Below are positions 43,590 to 53,082 of a stretch of 64,000 nucleotides of DNA, in pieces (within the stretch, counting starts at the first letter, position 1; the number at the start of each line of letters is the position of its first letter). The stretch spans positions 558,001 to 622,000 of the forward strand of contig NZ_DASYGY010000004.1 of the NCBI RefSeq assembly GCF_035999195.1. Reading direction: 5' to 3'. Made by a program: the position numbers and the translations under genes. The notes beneath the pieces are model-generated. The model saw only the letters and a list, made by a program, of their open reading frames with translations. It did no database searches and was not told the DNA's origin. This DNA is from Pseudoxanthomonas sp. GTDB lineage: Bacteria; Pseudomonadota; Gammaproteobacteria; Xanthomonadales; Xanthomonadaceae.

Positions 43590-44759
43590 ATGAATTTCCA
43601 CGAATATCAGGCCAAGCAGCTGCTGGCCGAGTACGGCATCCCGGTCCCGGCCGGCAAAGTCGCGGCCACGGCAGACGAAGCGGTCGCGGCCGCCCAGTCC
43701 CTAGGCAACGGCCCCTGGATGGTCAAGGCCCAGATCCACGCGGGCGGTCGCGGCAAGGCCGGCGGCGTCAAGTTCTGCAAGACCGTCGATGACGTGAAGG
43801 CGGCCGCCGGCAAGATGCTCGGCACCAAGATGGCCACCTACCAGACCGCCGGCGTCGAACTGCCGGTCAACCTGGTGCTGGTGACCACCGCCGGCGAGAT
43901 CGTCAAGGAGCTGTACCTGTCGGTGCTGGTCGACCGCGGCACCCGCACCATCACCTACATCGCCTCGTCCGAGGGCGGCGTGGAGATCGAGCAGGTGGCG
44001 GCCGAGACGCCAGACAAGATCCACACGCTCAACGTCGACTTCGTCGAAGGCGTGCAGCCGTACCAGGGCCGCGAGTTCGGCTTCAAGATGGGCCTGACCG
44101 CCAAGCAGGCCGGCCAGTTCGCCAGCATCATGGTGAACCTGTACCGCATCTTCAACGAGAAGGACCTGGCGCTGGTCGAGATCAATCCGCTCGCCATCCT
44201 GGACGACGGCAACCTGTACGCGCTGGACGGCAAGTTCAACAGCGACGACAACGCCAGCTTCCGCCACAAGGACCTGGTCGCCATGCGCGACAAGAGCCAG
44301 GAAGACGAGACCGAAGTGCTGGCCTCGGAGATGGACATCAACTACGTGACCATGGACGGCAACATCGGCTGCATGGTCAACGGCGCGGGCCTGGCCATGG
44401 CCACCATGGACGTCATCAAGCTCAACGGCGGCGAGCCGGCGAACTTCCTGGACGTGGGCGGCGGCGCCAACAAGCAGCGCGTGATCGAAGCGTTCAAGCT
44501 GATCCTGTCCTCGGACAAGGTCGAAGGCATCTTCGTCAACATCTTCGGCGGCATCGTCCGCTGCGACATGATCGCGGAGGGAATCATCGCCGCGGTGAAG
44601 GAAGTGGGCGTCAAGGTGCCGGTGGTCGTGCGCCTGGAAGGCACCAACGTGGAAGAAGGCAAGCAGCTGCTGCGCGACAGCGGCATGGCCATCATCCCGG
44701 CCGACAACATCAACGACGGCGCCAAGAAGGTCGTTGAAGCGGTCAAGGCCGCCGCCTGA
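43590..44759 (+). CDS. sucC: Succinyl-CoA synthetase beta subunit
   Basis: SucC with SucD interconverts succinyl-CoA and succinate with NDP phosphorylation in the TCA cycle. The 389 residues begin MNFHEYQAKQLLAEYGIPVP and contain an ATP-grasp domain (QIHAGGRGKAGGVK near 46-59) and the C-terminal CoA-ligase domain with GGIVRCDMIAEGI. Length is standard. It is divergent from pilS, as in xanthomonads. Confidence 0.97.
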   Translation: MNFHEYQAKQLLAEYGIPVPAGKVAATADEAVAAAQSLGNGPWMVKAQIHAGGRGKAGGVKFCKTVDDVKAAAGKMLGTKMATYQTAGVELPVNLVLVTTAGEIVKELYLSVLVDRGTRTITYIASSEGGVEIEQVAAETPDKIHTLNVDFVEGVQPYQGREFGFKMGLTAKQAGQFASIMVNLYRIFNEKDLALVEINPLAILDDGNLYALDGKFNSDDNASFRHKDLVAMRDKSQEDETEVLASEMDINYVTMDGNIGCMVNGAGLAMATMDVIKLNGGEPANFLDVGGGANKQRVIEAFKLILSSDKVEGIFVNIFGGIVRCDMIAEGIIAAVKEVGVKVPVVVRLEGTNVEEGKQLLRDSGMAIIPADNINDGAKKVVEAVKAAA

Positions 44760-44772
44760 TCCCACGCGTGTC

Positions 44773-44840
44773 GCAGGGCGGGCCCCGGCCCGCCATCGAC
44801 CGATCCAGACATCAAGACGGCGGGCCAGGGCCCGCCCTAC
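44773..44840. repeat. Inverted pair of GGCGGGCC palindromes between sucC and sucD
   Basis: A GCAGGGCGGGCCCCGGCCCG unit at 44773-44794 and a reverse GTAGGGCGGGCC unit at 44819-44840 face each other across 24 bases. A similar pair sits at 57984-58050. They belong to a second GTAG-type REP family with stem GGCGGGCC. As RNA, each unit would form a strong hairpin between the two subunit genes. Confidence 0.82.
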
Positions 44841-44855
44841 AGGAAGACAGATTCC

Positions 44856-45731
44856 ATGAGCGTTCTGATCAACAAGAACACCAAGGTGATCGTGCAGGGC
44901 TTCACCGGCCAGCAGGGCACCTTCCACGCCACCCAGATGATCGAGTACGGCACCCAGGTCGTCGGCGGCGTCACCCCCGGCAAGGGCGGCACCACCCACA
45001 TCGACCTGCCGGTGTTCGACACCGTCGCCGATGCGGTCAGGAGCACCGGCGCCGACGCCTCCGTCATCTACGTGCCGCCGCCGTTCGCGGCCGACGCGAT
45101 CCTCGAAGCGGCCGCGGCCGGCATCAAGGTCATCGTCTGCATCACCGAGGGCATCCCGGTGCTGGACATGCTGCGCGTCAAGAACGTGCTGACCCGCGCC
45201 CATCCCGACACCGTGCTGGTCGGCCCGAACTGCCCCGGCGTCATCACCCCGGGCGAGTGCAAGATCGGCATCATGCCGGGCCATATTCATATGCCGGGCA
45301 AGATCGGCATCGTGTCGCGCTCCGGCACGCTGACCTATGAAGCGGTCAAGCAGACCACCGAAGTGGGCCTGGGCCAGTCGACCTGCATCGGCATCGGCGG
45401 CGACCCGATCAACGGCCTGAACTTCGTCGACTGCCTCAAGCTGTTCAACGAAGATCCGCAGACCGAAGGCATCATCATGGTCGGCGAGATCGGCGGCGAT
45501 GCCGAGGAAGCCGGCGCCGAGTACATCAAGCACCACGTGAAGAAGCCGGTCGTCGGCTTCATCGCCGGTGCCTCGGCCCCGGCCGGCAAGCGCATGGGCC
45601 ACGCGGGTGCGATCGCCTCGGGCGGCAAGGGCACGGCCGAAGGCAAGTTCGCGGCGATGGAAGCCGCGGGCGTCGTCACCGTCCGTTCGCCAGGTGACCT
45701 GGGCGCGGCGATTGCGAAGCTGGTGAAGTAA
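44856..45731 (+). CDS. sucD: Succinyl-CoA synthetase alpha subunit
   Basis: SucD binds CoA and carries the phosphohistidine intermediate. The 291-residue protein has GFTGQQGTFHATQM near 16-29, a Rossmann CoA fold, GPNCPGVITPGECKIGIMPG near 123-142, and the active His249 in MGHAGAIASGGKG. It follows sucC after 96 bases holding a REP pair. A terminator follows the stop. Confidence 0.97.
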   Translation: MSVLINKNTKVIVQGFTGQQGTFHATQMIEYGTQVVGGVTPGKGGTTHIDLPVFDTVADAVRSTGADASVIYVPPPFAADAILEAAAAGIKVIVCITEGIPVLDMLRVKNVLTRAHPDTVLVGPNCPGVITPGECKIGIMPGHIHMPGKIGIVSRSGTLTYEAVKQTTEVGLGQSTCIGIGGDPINGLNFVDCLKLFNEDPQTEGIIMVGEIGGDAEEAGAEYIKHHVKKPVVGFIAGASAPAGKRMGHAGAIASGGKGTAEGKFAAMEAAGVVTVRSPGDLGAAIAKLVK

Positions 45732-45756
45732 GCCTCGCGGTCGGGCGTCACGCGGG

Positions 45757-45783
45757 AAGCCGCCTTCGGGCGGCTTTCTTTAT
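45757..45783 (+). terminator. Intrinsic terminator of sucCD
   Basis: AAGCCGCC (45757-45764), TTCG loop and GGCGGCTT (45769-45776) form an 8-pair stem with a stable tetraloop, followed by TCTTTAT. It lies 25 bases after the sucD stop. Confidence 0.85.
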
Positions 45784-45795
45784 GGCAAGAAAGCG

Positions 45796-45815
45796 TGTAG
45801 CGCTCTTGTGCTACA
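45796..45815. promoter_or_regulatory. Probable autoregulatory operator of the TA pair
   Basis: TGTAGC (45796-45801) and GCTACA (45810-45815) are inverted copies spaced by 8 bases. The right arm overlaps TACAGT, a possible -10 box, 31 bases before the antitoxin ATG. Ribbon-helix-helix antitoxins usually bind such short inverted repeats at their own promoter. Confidence 0.6.
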
Positions 45816-45847
45816 GTGGCGCGGCCCGTCCACGTCGGAGTCGAGCC

Positions 45848-46132
45848 ATGTCCACGACCACCATCCGTCTGCCTGAAGATCTGAAGGCGCGCGTCGCGCG
45901 CGCAGCGCAGCGCAGCGGGGCCAGTACCCACAGCTTCATCCTCGAGGCCATCGCCGAAAAGACCGAGGCGCAGGAGCGCCGCGATGAGTTCTACGCCGAA
46001 GCGCTGCGGCGTAAGGAGGATTTCGAGCAGACCGGCAGGGCGGTGCCTTGGGACGAGATGCGTGACTACATGCTCCGGCTGGCAAGGGGGGAGCACCCGC
46101 CGCGTCCCGTCGCGAAGAAGGTGGATCGTTGA
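45848..46132 (+). CDS. Ribbon-helix-helix antitoxin (CopG/ParD-like)
   Basis: The 94-residue protein starts MSTTTIRLPEDLKARVARAA, a typical ribbon-helix-helix DNA-binding start, followed by a long charged helix (EKTEAQERRDEFYAEALRRKEDFE) and a C-terminal tail that likely wraps the toxin. An in-frame ATG at 45782 is rejected because it lies in the terminator and operator region. The next gene starts 3 bases after its stop, the usual antitoxin-toxin order. An inverted repeat upstream suggests autoregulation. Confidence 0.85.
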   Translation: MSTTTIRLPEDLKARVARAAQRSGASTHSFILEAIAEKTEAQERRDEFYAEALRRKEDFEQTGRAVPWDEMRDYMLRLARGEHPPRPVAKKVDR

Positions 46133-46135
46133 TCC

Positions 46136-46438
46136 GTGGCGCATATCCTGCTGGCCGAGCGGGTCGCCGACGATGCCGCGCGCATCATCGAGCATCTGTG
46201 GGAGCACGAAGCGGCTGACGCCGAGGCGCGGTTCGCCGCGATCTACCTGGGCATCGATGCCCTGGCAGACAATCCGCTGATCGGCCGCCCGTACCAGGGC
46301 CCTTGGCGGGAACTGGTGATCGGACGCGATTCGCGCGGCTACGTGGTGCTGTACACCTATCAACCCCTCACCGATGTCGTGCATGTCTGGGCCATCCGCG
46401 CGCAACGCGAAGCCGGATATGCCATCGAATTACCTTGA
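46136..46438 (+). CDS. RelE/ParE-family toxin
   Basis: The 100-residue protein begins with a GTG start 3 bases after the antitoxin stop. It has the RelE/ParE fold pattern: an N-terminal helical hairpin (AERVADDAARIIEHLWEHE), the NPLIGRPYQGPWRELVIG strand region and a final VWAIRAQREAGY segment. ParE members poison gyrase and RelE members cut mRNA; the sequence does not settle which, though the RHH partner favours ParE. No truncation is seen, so the pair looks functional. nadE follows 10 bases later and could be read through from the TA promoter. Confidence 0.85.
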   Translation: MAHILLAERVADDAARIIEHLWEHEAADAEARFAAIYLGIDALADNPLIGRPYQGPWRELVIGRDSRGYVVLYTYQPLTDVVHVWAIRAQREAGYAIELP

Positions 46439-46448
46439 TGGAGTCCGA

Positions 46449-48086
46449 ATGACCCAGACCCTCCGCATCGCCATGGCGCAGTTCGACTTCCCGGTCGGCG
46501 CCGTCGCCGAGAACACCGCGGGCATCCGGCGCATGATCGCCGAGGCGCGCGACGAGTACGGCGCCGACGTGGTGCTGTTCCCCGAACTGGCCGTGAGCGG
46601 CTATCCGCCGGAAGACCTGCTGCTGCGGCCGCGCTTCCTGGCCGACTGCGAAACCGCGCTGACCGAGATCGCCGCCGGCACGCACGGCATCGTCGCCGTG
46701 GTGGGCTGGCCGCAGAGCGCGGGCAGCGTGGTCTACAACGCGGCCAGCGTGCTGCGCGACGGTGCCGTCGAAACCACCTACCGCAAGCGCGAACTGCCCA
46801 ACTACGCGGTGTTCGACGAGCGCCGCTACTTCGACGTGGATCCGGACGGCGGTGCCTGCACCTTCGAGGTGAACGGCGTGCCGCTGGGCCTGGTGATCTG
46901 CGAGGACCTGTGGTTCCCGGAACCGCTGGCCGACACCGCCGAGGCGGGCGCCGTGCTGACGCTGGTACCCAATGCGTCGCCGTTCGACCGCGACAAGCAT
47001 GCGCAGCGCGATGCCCTGATCGCCGAGCGCACGCGAGAGACGGGCATGGCGCTGGCCTACCTCAACGTGGTGGGCGGGCAGGACGCGGTGGTGTTCGACG
47101 GCGCGTCCGTGGTCGCCGACGGCGACGGCACGGTGCATCCGGCGGCGGCGGCGTTCACCGACCAGTGGCTGGTGGTGGACTTCGATGCCGCCACGCGCCG
47201 GTTCACGCCGGTGGTATGGATGGACGACGGCGACGAAAGCCGCGACGCGCTGGCGTGGCGCGCCATCGTGCGCGGCATCCGCGACTACTGCGGCAAGAAC
47301 GGATTCTCGAAGGTGTGGCTGGGCCTGTCCGGCGGCATCGACTCGGCGATGGTGCTGGCGCTGGCGGTCGATGCACTCGGCGCCGACAACATCACCGCCG
47401 TTCGGCTGCCGTCGCGCTACACCGCCGGCCTGTCCAACGACCTGGCGGCCGAGCAGTGCGCGGCGCTCGGGGTTAAACTCGAGGCGATCTCGATCGAAGC
47501 ACCGTTAAAGGGCTTCCTCGACGCGCTGGGCCCGGTCTTCGGCGACAGGCCCGCCGACACCACCGAGGAGAACCTGCAGTCGCGCAGCCGCGGCGTCATC
47601 CTGATGGCGCTGAGCAACAAGTTCGGCGGGCTGCTGCTGACCACCGGCAACAAGAGCGAGTACGCCGTCGGCTACGCCACCATCTACGGCGACATGTGCG
47701 GCGGCTACGCGCCGATCAAGGACCTCTACAAGACCGAGGTGTTCGCGCTCGCGCGCTGGCGCAACACGGTCGGCGGCGCGCCGGTCATCCCGCCGGCTGT
47801 CATCGACCGTCCTCCGTCCGCGGAGCTGCGCGAGAACCAGAAGGACCAGGATTCGCTGCCGCCGTACGACGTGCTGGATGCCATCCTGTTCCGTTACGTG
47901 GACCAGGAGCAGTCGCGCGACGAGATCGTCGCGGCCGGCTTCGATGCCGCCACCGTCGACCGCATGCTGCGGCTGGTGCGCATCAACGAATGGAAGCGCC
48001 ACCAGGCCGCGCCCGGTCCTAAGGTGTCGCGCCGCGCCTTCGGCCGCGAGCGCCGTTATCCCATCACCAACAGGTACGCGCTGTGA
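46449..48086 (+). CDS. nadE: Glutamine-dependent NAD+ synthetase NadE
   Basis: NadE makes NAD+ from nicotinate adenine dinucleotide, using ammonia channelled from glutamine. The 545-residue protein has an N-terminal nitrilase-type amidase domain (Glu in FPELAVSGYPPEDLL, Lys in YRKRELPNY, Cys in VICEDLWFPE) and a C-terminal synthetase with the PP-loop LSGGIDSAM near 293. The ATG at 46449 follows GGAGTCCGA; an in-frame ATG 75 bases upstream lies inside the toxin gene. Length is normal for the two-domain type. Confidence 0.96.
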   Translation: MTQTLRIAMAQFDFPVGAVAENTAGIRRMIAEARDEYGADVVLFPELAVSGYPPEDLLLRPRFLADCETALTEIAAGTHGIVAVVGWPQSAGSVVYNAASVLRDGAVETTYRKRELPNYAVFDERRYFDVDPDGGACTFEVNGVPLGLVICEDLWFPEPLADTAEAGAVLTLVPNASPFDRDKHAQRDALIAERTRETGMALAYLNVVGGQDAVVFDGASVVADGDGTVHPAAAAFTDQWLVVDFDAATRRFTPVVWMDDGDESRDALAWRAIVRGIRDYCGKNGFSKVWLGLSGGIDSAMVLALAVDALGADNITAVRLPSRYTAGLSNDLAAEQCAALGVKLEAISIEAPLKGFLDALGPVFGDRPADTTEENLQSRSRGVILMALSNKFGGLLLTTGNKSEYAVGYATIYGDMCGGYAPIKDLYKTEVFALARWRNTVGGAPVIPPAVIDRPPSAELRENQKDQDSLPPYDVLDAILFRYVDQEQSRDEIVAAGFDAATVDRMLRLVRINEWKRHQAAPGPKVSRRAFGRERRYPITNRYAL

Positions 48087-48111
48087 GCGTGGCCGCGCGA
48101 CGGAGACCGGA

Positions 48112-48999
48112 ATGACAAGGAAGAAGAAGCGTTCACCGCATCGCGACCGCCCTGCGGCGCCCGCGCCGCGCCCGGCCACGCCGCCCGACAGGGTGATGCT
48201 GGCGCTGGCGGTACTGGGCCTGATGATCACCGGTTACCTTACGTGGACGGCCGGCAGCGGTTCGGCGTCGGCGTTCTGCACGGGCGATGGCGGCTGCGAT
48301 GCGATCCAGCGCAGCGGCTGGTCCACCCTGCTCGGTCTGCCGATGGCGTTGTGGGGTTTCGGCCTGTATGCGGTGGTCGCGCTGGTGTCGCTCTCGCGCA
48401 AGGCGTCGCCGCTGCTGCGTTGGCAGCGGCAGTGGCGGCTGGTGCTGCTGGGCCTGGCGATCAGCGTGTACCTGACGGCGGTGGGCAAGCTGGTGCTGGA
48501 CGCGTTCTGCGTGGGCTGCCTGGCGTCGCTGGCGGTGCTCGCGGCGATGTTCGTGTGGCTGCAGGTGCGTCGTCCCGCCGCCGCACCGGGCCAGGCCTGG
48601 GGCCGCTGGTGGGCGGTGCAGGCCGTGCCGGTGCTGCTGGTCGTCGCCGCCCTGCATGTCCACCAGAGCGGCCTGCTGCACCAGCGGCCGGAAAGCCGGC
48701 GCGCGGAGGCGCTGGCGCAGCATCTGTCCGACTACGGCGCGACCTTCTACGGTGCGTCGTGGTGCGTGGAATGCAGCCGGCAGAAGCGCGCGTTCGGCCA
48801 TGCGGCGGACCGGCTGCCCTACGTGGAATGCGCGCCGGGCGGTCGCAATACGCCGATGGTCTCCGCTTGCGCTTCGGCCGGCGTCACCGTGTTCCCGACC
48901 TGGGTGATCGACGGGATCGAGCACAACGGGGTGATGGAGCCGCGCCAGCTGGCGGTGCTCACCCGCTTCGACTGGGACAAGGGCGCTGCCGCAGAGTGA
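48112..48999 (+). CDS. VKOR-family protein fused to a thioredoxin-like domain
   Basis: The 295-residue membrane protein has a vitamin K epoxide reductase domain with four helices and the conserved cysteines Cys56, Cys62 and the CxxC pair Cys133/Cys136 (FCVGC). A periplasmic thioredoxin-like domain with WCVEC (Cys218, Cys221) is fused at the C terminus. Bacterial VKOR proteins replace DsbB in oxidative folding, passing electrons to quinone. The N-terminal 28 residues are basic and Pro-rich. It follows nadE by 25 bases, probably in one operon. Confidence 0.9.
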   Translation: MTRKKKRSPHRDRPAAPAPRPATPPDRVMLALAVLGLMITGYLTWTAGSGSASAFCTGDGGCDAIQRSGWSTLLGLPMALWGFGLYAVVALVSLSRKASPLLRWQRQWRLVLLGLAISVYLTAVGKLVLDAFCVGCLASLAVLAAMFVWLQVRRPAAAPGQAWGRWWAVQAVPVLLVVAALHVHQSGLLHQRPESRRAEALAQHLSDYGATFYGASWCVECSRQKRAFGHAADRLPYVECAPGGRNTPMVSACASAGVTVFPTWVIDGIEHNGVMEPRQLAVLTRFDWDKGAAAE

Positions 49000-49024
49000 T
49001 CGCGCGGCGCCCGTCAGCGGAAAC

Positions 49025-49050
49025 GAAAAAGGGCCTCGCGGCCCTTTTTC
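49025..49050. terminator. Bidirectional terminator between VKOR and bamD genes
   Basis: GAAAAAGGGCC (49025-49035) and GGCCCTTTTTC (49040-49050) form a perfect 11-pair stem with a TCGC loop. A and T runs on both sides let it work on both strands for the two convergent genes. Confidence 0.9.
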
Positions 49051-49072
49051 CTTGCAGCGACCGCCCGGAGGA

Positions 49073-49960
49073 TCAGTCGTCCTTGCGCTGGTCCACCGTG
49101 TTGCTGGACCTCTCGCCGGCGAACGGGTTCAGGCGGCGCACCATCCACGGGTAGTCCGGGAACTTGCCGACCAGCCACGGGTGCTGCGGATCGTTGAGTT
49201 CGAGCACGCGCTTGGCGTCATCGGCCAGCGTCTTGTTGCCCAGCTTGGTATAGGCCTCGGCGAGCACGGCGACGGCGTCGTACTGGTAGCTGCTCTGCGG
49301 GTAGGTTTCCAGCAGGTAGCGGGCACGGCTGGCGGCCGACACCCAGGCATCGCGGCGAAGGTAGTAGATGGCGGTGTCCAGCTCGTGCAGGGCGAACTGG
49401 TCGCGCAGCGCGATCATGCGCTGGCGCGCGTCGGCGGCGTAGCGGCTGTTGGGGTAGTTCTCGGCGACGCGGGCGAAGTCGTTGTAGCCCTGCATCGGGG
49501 TCGCCAGGTCTCGGCGGCTGGCGTCCAGGCGCCACACCTTCTGCAGGAACACCGTGTCGCGGTTGGAATTGGCCAGCCCGCGCAGGTAGTACATGTACGG
49601 GATGTTGCGATGGGTCGGGTAGGTGCGGATGAAGCGGTCGATGGTGGTGACGGCGTCGTCCAGCTTGCCGGCCTTGTACTCGGCGTAGGCCGTTTCCATC
49701 AGCGCCTGCTCGGTGTACGGGCCGTACGGGTACTGGGCGATCAGGCGGCGGAAGTTCAGCAGGCCGCGGTCCCAGTTGTTGTTGACCATCGCCCGGTGGC
49801 CTTCCTCGTACAGCACCTCGACGGGCTGGTTCTCGGCCGCGTCCTTCTTCTTGAAGATCTTGCCGCAGCCGGTGCCGGCGAAGGCGACGACCACGGCCAG
49901 CAGCACGAGACGGGAGGTCGCGGAGGAGCGGGAGAAGCGGGGGAAGGCACGCTGGGTCAT
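49073..49960 (-). CDS. bamD: Outer membrane assembly lipoprotein BamD
   Basis: BamD is the essential lipoprotein of the BAM complex that inserts outer-membrane proteins. The 295-residue protein has a signal peptide ending in a lipobox with Cys32 (FAGTGCGK) and about five TPR motifs (for example EEGHRAMVNNNWDRGLLNFR and PNSRYAADARQRM). The ATG at 49960 gives a normal lipoprotein signal; the frame is open much further upstream but only as the shadow of rluD. It is divergent from rluD, a known arrangement in gammaproteobacteria. Confidence 0.95.
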   Translation of the reverse strand: MTQRAFPRFSRSSATSRLVLLAVVVAFAGTGCGKIFKKKDAAENQPVEVLYEEGHRAMVNNNWDRGLLNFRRLIAQYPYGPYTEQALMETAYAEYKAGKLDDAVTTIDRFIRTYPTHRNIPYMYYLRGLANSNRDTVFLQKVWRLDASRRDLATPMQGYNDFARVAENYPNSRYAADARQRMIALRDQFALHELDTAIYYLRRDAWVSAASRARYLLETYPQSSYQYDAVAVLAEAYTKLGNKTLADDAKRVLELNDPQHPWLVGKFPDYPWMVRRLNPFAGERSSNTVDQRKDD

Positions 49961-50078
49961 GGGCTGGCGGCAGGCCGCGGCAGGGAAACAGGCCGTCGAT
50001 GATAGCCTAGGCGCCGCCTTCGCCATGAACATTCGGCCAATACGGACCGGGACATGGCCTGCCTGGACGTCCTCGAGC

Positions 50079-51049
<971 letters not shown>

Positions 51050-51053
<4 letters not shown>

Positions 51054-51820
51054 ACCGCGCGCCCGTCGTGATGGCCGACTGGCCCGCGCCGGCGGGCGTG
51101 CAGGCGTTCACCACGCTGCGGCATGGCGCGGGGTACTCCGTGGCGCCGTTCGACACATTCAACCTCGGCAATCGCTACGCGGCCGACGGCGATGATCCGG
51201 CCGTCGTGGCACGCAACCGCGCACGACTGGTCGAACTGGCCGGCCTGCCGTCCGCGCCGCACTGGCTGAAGCAGGTCCACGGCATCGACGTGCTGCGCGT
51301 GAACGGCCCGGCCGATCCGGATGCCGCCGAGCCTGTCGCCGATGCGCTGGTGACCTCGACGCCGGGCGTGGTGCTCGCCATCCTCACCGCCGACTGCCTG
51401 CCCGTGGTGTTCGCCGCGAAGGACGGCAGCGAGATCGCCGCCGCGCACGCCGGCTGGCCCGGGCTGTCGAAAGGCATGCTGGAAGCCACGCTGGCGGCGA
51501 TGACGACGCCGTCGTCCGGTCTGGTCGCGTGGATCGGCCCCGCCGCCGGCCCGGCGCGCTATGAGGTGGGGAAGGACGTGTTCGATGTCTTCGTTGCGCA
51601 CGACGCGGGCGCCGCAGCGTGCTTCGTGCCGACGCGCCCGGATCACTGGCTGGCCGACCTGCCCGCGCTCGCGCGCCGGCGCCTGGTCGCGCGCGGCATG
51701 TCGCCGGGCGATATCCACGGCGGCGATCTCTGCACGATCAGCGAGCCCATGCGCTTCTTCTCCCATCGCCGCGACGGCCGCAGCGGCCGCATCGCCACGC
51801 TGGCATGGATGCAGCCGTAA
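51050..51820 (+). CDS. pgeF: Peptidoglycan editing factor PgeF (YfiH/DUF152 family)
   Basis: This family (YlmD/YfiH, multicopper-oxidase-like fold) removes wrongly incorporated amino acids from UDP-MurNAc peptides and shows purine nucleosidase or laccase-like activities in some reports. The 256 residues have the metal site residues His77 (KQVHG), Cys116 (TADCLPV) and His133 (HAGWPGL). The start is a GTG that overlaps the rluD stop, the usual rluD-pgeF coupling. It overlaps the next gene by 16 bases. Confidence 0.9.
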
Positions 51821-52344
51821 GCGCGCTGTTCGCGCAGATGCTGGGACCGGCGTTCGACACGCTGCCGGCGCCGGTGCGCGCGTTGCATGTCGCGCAGGGG
51901 CGGCAGCGGTATCGCGGCGAGGTCAAGGTGGAGCGCGGCAGCGGATGGCTGTCGCGGTTCTTCGCGGCGGCCACGCACCTTCCATCGGCGGGTACGGGTC
52001 CACTGTGCGTGGAGATCGTTGCCTCGCCACTGGAGGAGCGCTGGACCCGCTTCATCGGTGGCCGCGCGATGCCGTCGCGGCTCTGGCGCGAGGACGAAAT
52101 CCTGTGCGAACGTCTCGGGCTGGCGAGGTTCGGTTTCCGGCTCGCCATGGAAGACGAAGCCATCGTGTGGCGTGTCGTGCGGGTGCATGTGTTCGGCCTG
52201 TCGCTGCCGGCGCGCTGGTTCACCGGCGTGGGTGCCCGCGAATCCGCAGATGGCGAGCGCTACGCGTTCGATGTGTGGGCCTCGTTGCCGCTCGTCGGAC
52301 TGCTGGTGCACTACACGGGCTGGCTGGATGTACGCAACGAGTGA
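51805..52344 (+). CDS. DUF4166-like protein of unknown function
   Basis: The 179-residue protein shows the pattern of DUF4166: an N-terminal LFAQMLGPAFDTLPAPVRALHVA, a central GTGPLCVEIVASPLEERWTRFIGGR and a final WFTGVGARESADGERYAFDVWASLPLVGLLVHYTGWL region in short segments. No signal peptide or catalytic motif is seen. It starts inside the end of pgeF, so it is probably translated from the same message. Function is unknown. Confidence 0.75.
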   Translation: MDAAVSALFAQMLGPAFDTLPAPVRALHVAQGRQRYRGEVKVERGSGWLSRFFAAATHLPSAGTGPLCVEIVASPLEERWTRFIGGRAMPSRLWREDEILCERLGLARFGFRLAMEDEAIVWRVVRVHVFGLSLPARWFTGVGARESADGERYAFDVWASLPLVGLLVHYTGWLDVRNE

Positions 52345-52352
52345 ATGGCGGT

Positions 52353-52535
52353 CCTTCTCCCCGCGTGCGGGGAAAAGGTGCCCGGAGGGCGGATGAGGGG
52401 CGCTTCTCTTTGTCGACACGGGGGGCGGGCGTCCGTGCATCGCGCGTTGCGCCTGTGCGGTGGCGCGATGGGTGGCAGGCTCCGCTCGCCCCTCACCCGC
52501 CGTTGGCACCCTCTCCCCGCACGCGGGGAGAGGGG
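52353..52535. repeat. Long imperfect inverted repeat of the TCTCCCCGC family
   Basis: Two arms of about 49 bases (52353-52402 and 52487-52535) are imperfect inverted copies, each with its own inner palindrome (TCTCCCCGCGTGCGGGGA and CTCCCCGCACGCGGGGAG). They are separated by about 84 bases. The 218-base gap holds no gene. A related pair occurs at 56175-56350. Confidence 0.8.
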
Positions 52536-52562
52536 AATCATCCTGTCTGATGGAGAGGTTGG

Positions 52563-52979
52563 GTGACGACAAGGGATTCATCCAGTCCGCGAGTGCCGGT
52601 CATCGTCTTCGATGGCATCTGCGTGCTGTGCAACGGCTGGGTGCGTTTCCTGCTGAAGCACGACCGTGAGGGCCGCTATCGTTTCGCGGCGATGCAGACG
52701 GAAGCGGGACGCGCGTTGCTGGCGGGGCATGGACTGGATCCGGACAACCCCGCATCGTTCCTGCTGGTCGACGGCGAGCGCGCGTGGACCGACAGCGACG
52801 CCATCCAGCGCGTGCTGACCGGGTTGGGTGGCATGTGGCGGCTTGCCGGCGTTATCGCGTGGGTGCCGCGTGCCGTACGTGATCCGCTGTACCGCTGGAT
52901 CGCGCGCAACCGCTATCGCTTGTTCGGCACCACGGCCTGCCACGTGCCGACGGACGAGCAACGCGCGCGTTTCCTGTAG
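52563..52979 (+). CDS. DCC-family thiol-disulfide oxidoreductase-like protein (DUF393)
   Basis: The 138-residue protein has the family start VFDGICVLCNGWVRFLLKHD with the DxxCxxC motif (Cys20, Cys23). The family is thioredoxin-like, and physiological partners are mostly unknown. The GTG start follows a GGAGAGG ribosome binding site. The TAG stop is inside the GTAG of a repeat unit (52976-52997). Confidence 0.85.
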   Translation: MTTRDSSSPRVPVIVFDGICVLCNGWVRFLLKHDREGRYRFAAMQTEAGRALLAGHGLDPDNPASFLLVDGERAWTDSDAIQRVLTGLGGMWRLAGVIAWVPRAVRDPLYRWIARNRYRLFGTTACHVPTDEQRARFL

Positions 52980-53042
52980 CGTGCGCCGTGCGCACGATGC
53001 GCGATGTATGGATCCTGCGGTCGTGCGCATGGCGCACGCTAC
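52976..53042. repeat. Inverted pair of GTAGCGTGCGCC palindromes
   Basis: A forward GTAGCGTGCGCCGTGCGCAC unit at 52976-52997 and a reverse unit at 53021-53042 face each other over 23 bases. This is a third GTAG-type family in the window. The first unit provides the TAG stop of the DCC gene. Confidence 0.82.
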
Positions 53043-53047
53043 GCCGC

Positions 53048-53069
53048 CATCCCGGCGCGGGCCGGGATG
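53048..53069. terminator. Candidate convergent terminator before the TonB receptor gene
   Basis: CATCCCGGC (53048-53056) and GCCGGGATG (53061-53069) form a 9-pair stem with a 4-base loop between two convergent genes. No strong T run is present, so termination may be weak or Rho-assisted. Confidence 0.45.
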
Positions 53070-53082
53070 ACGGCCGGGTCGA

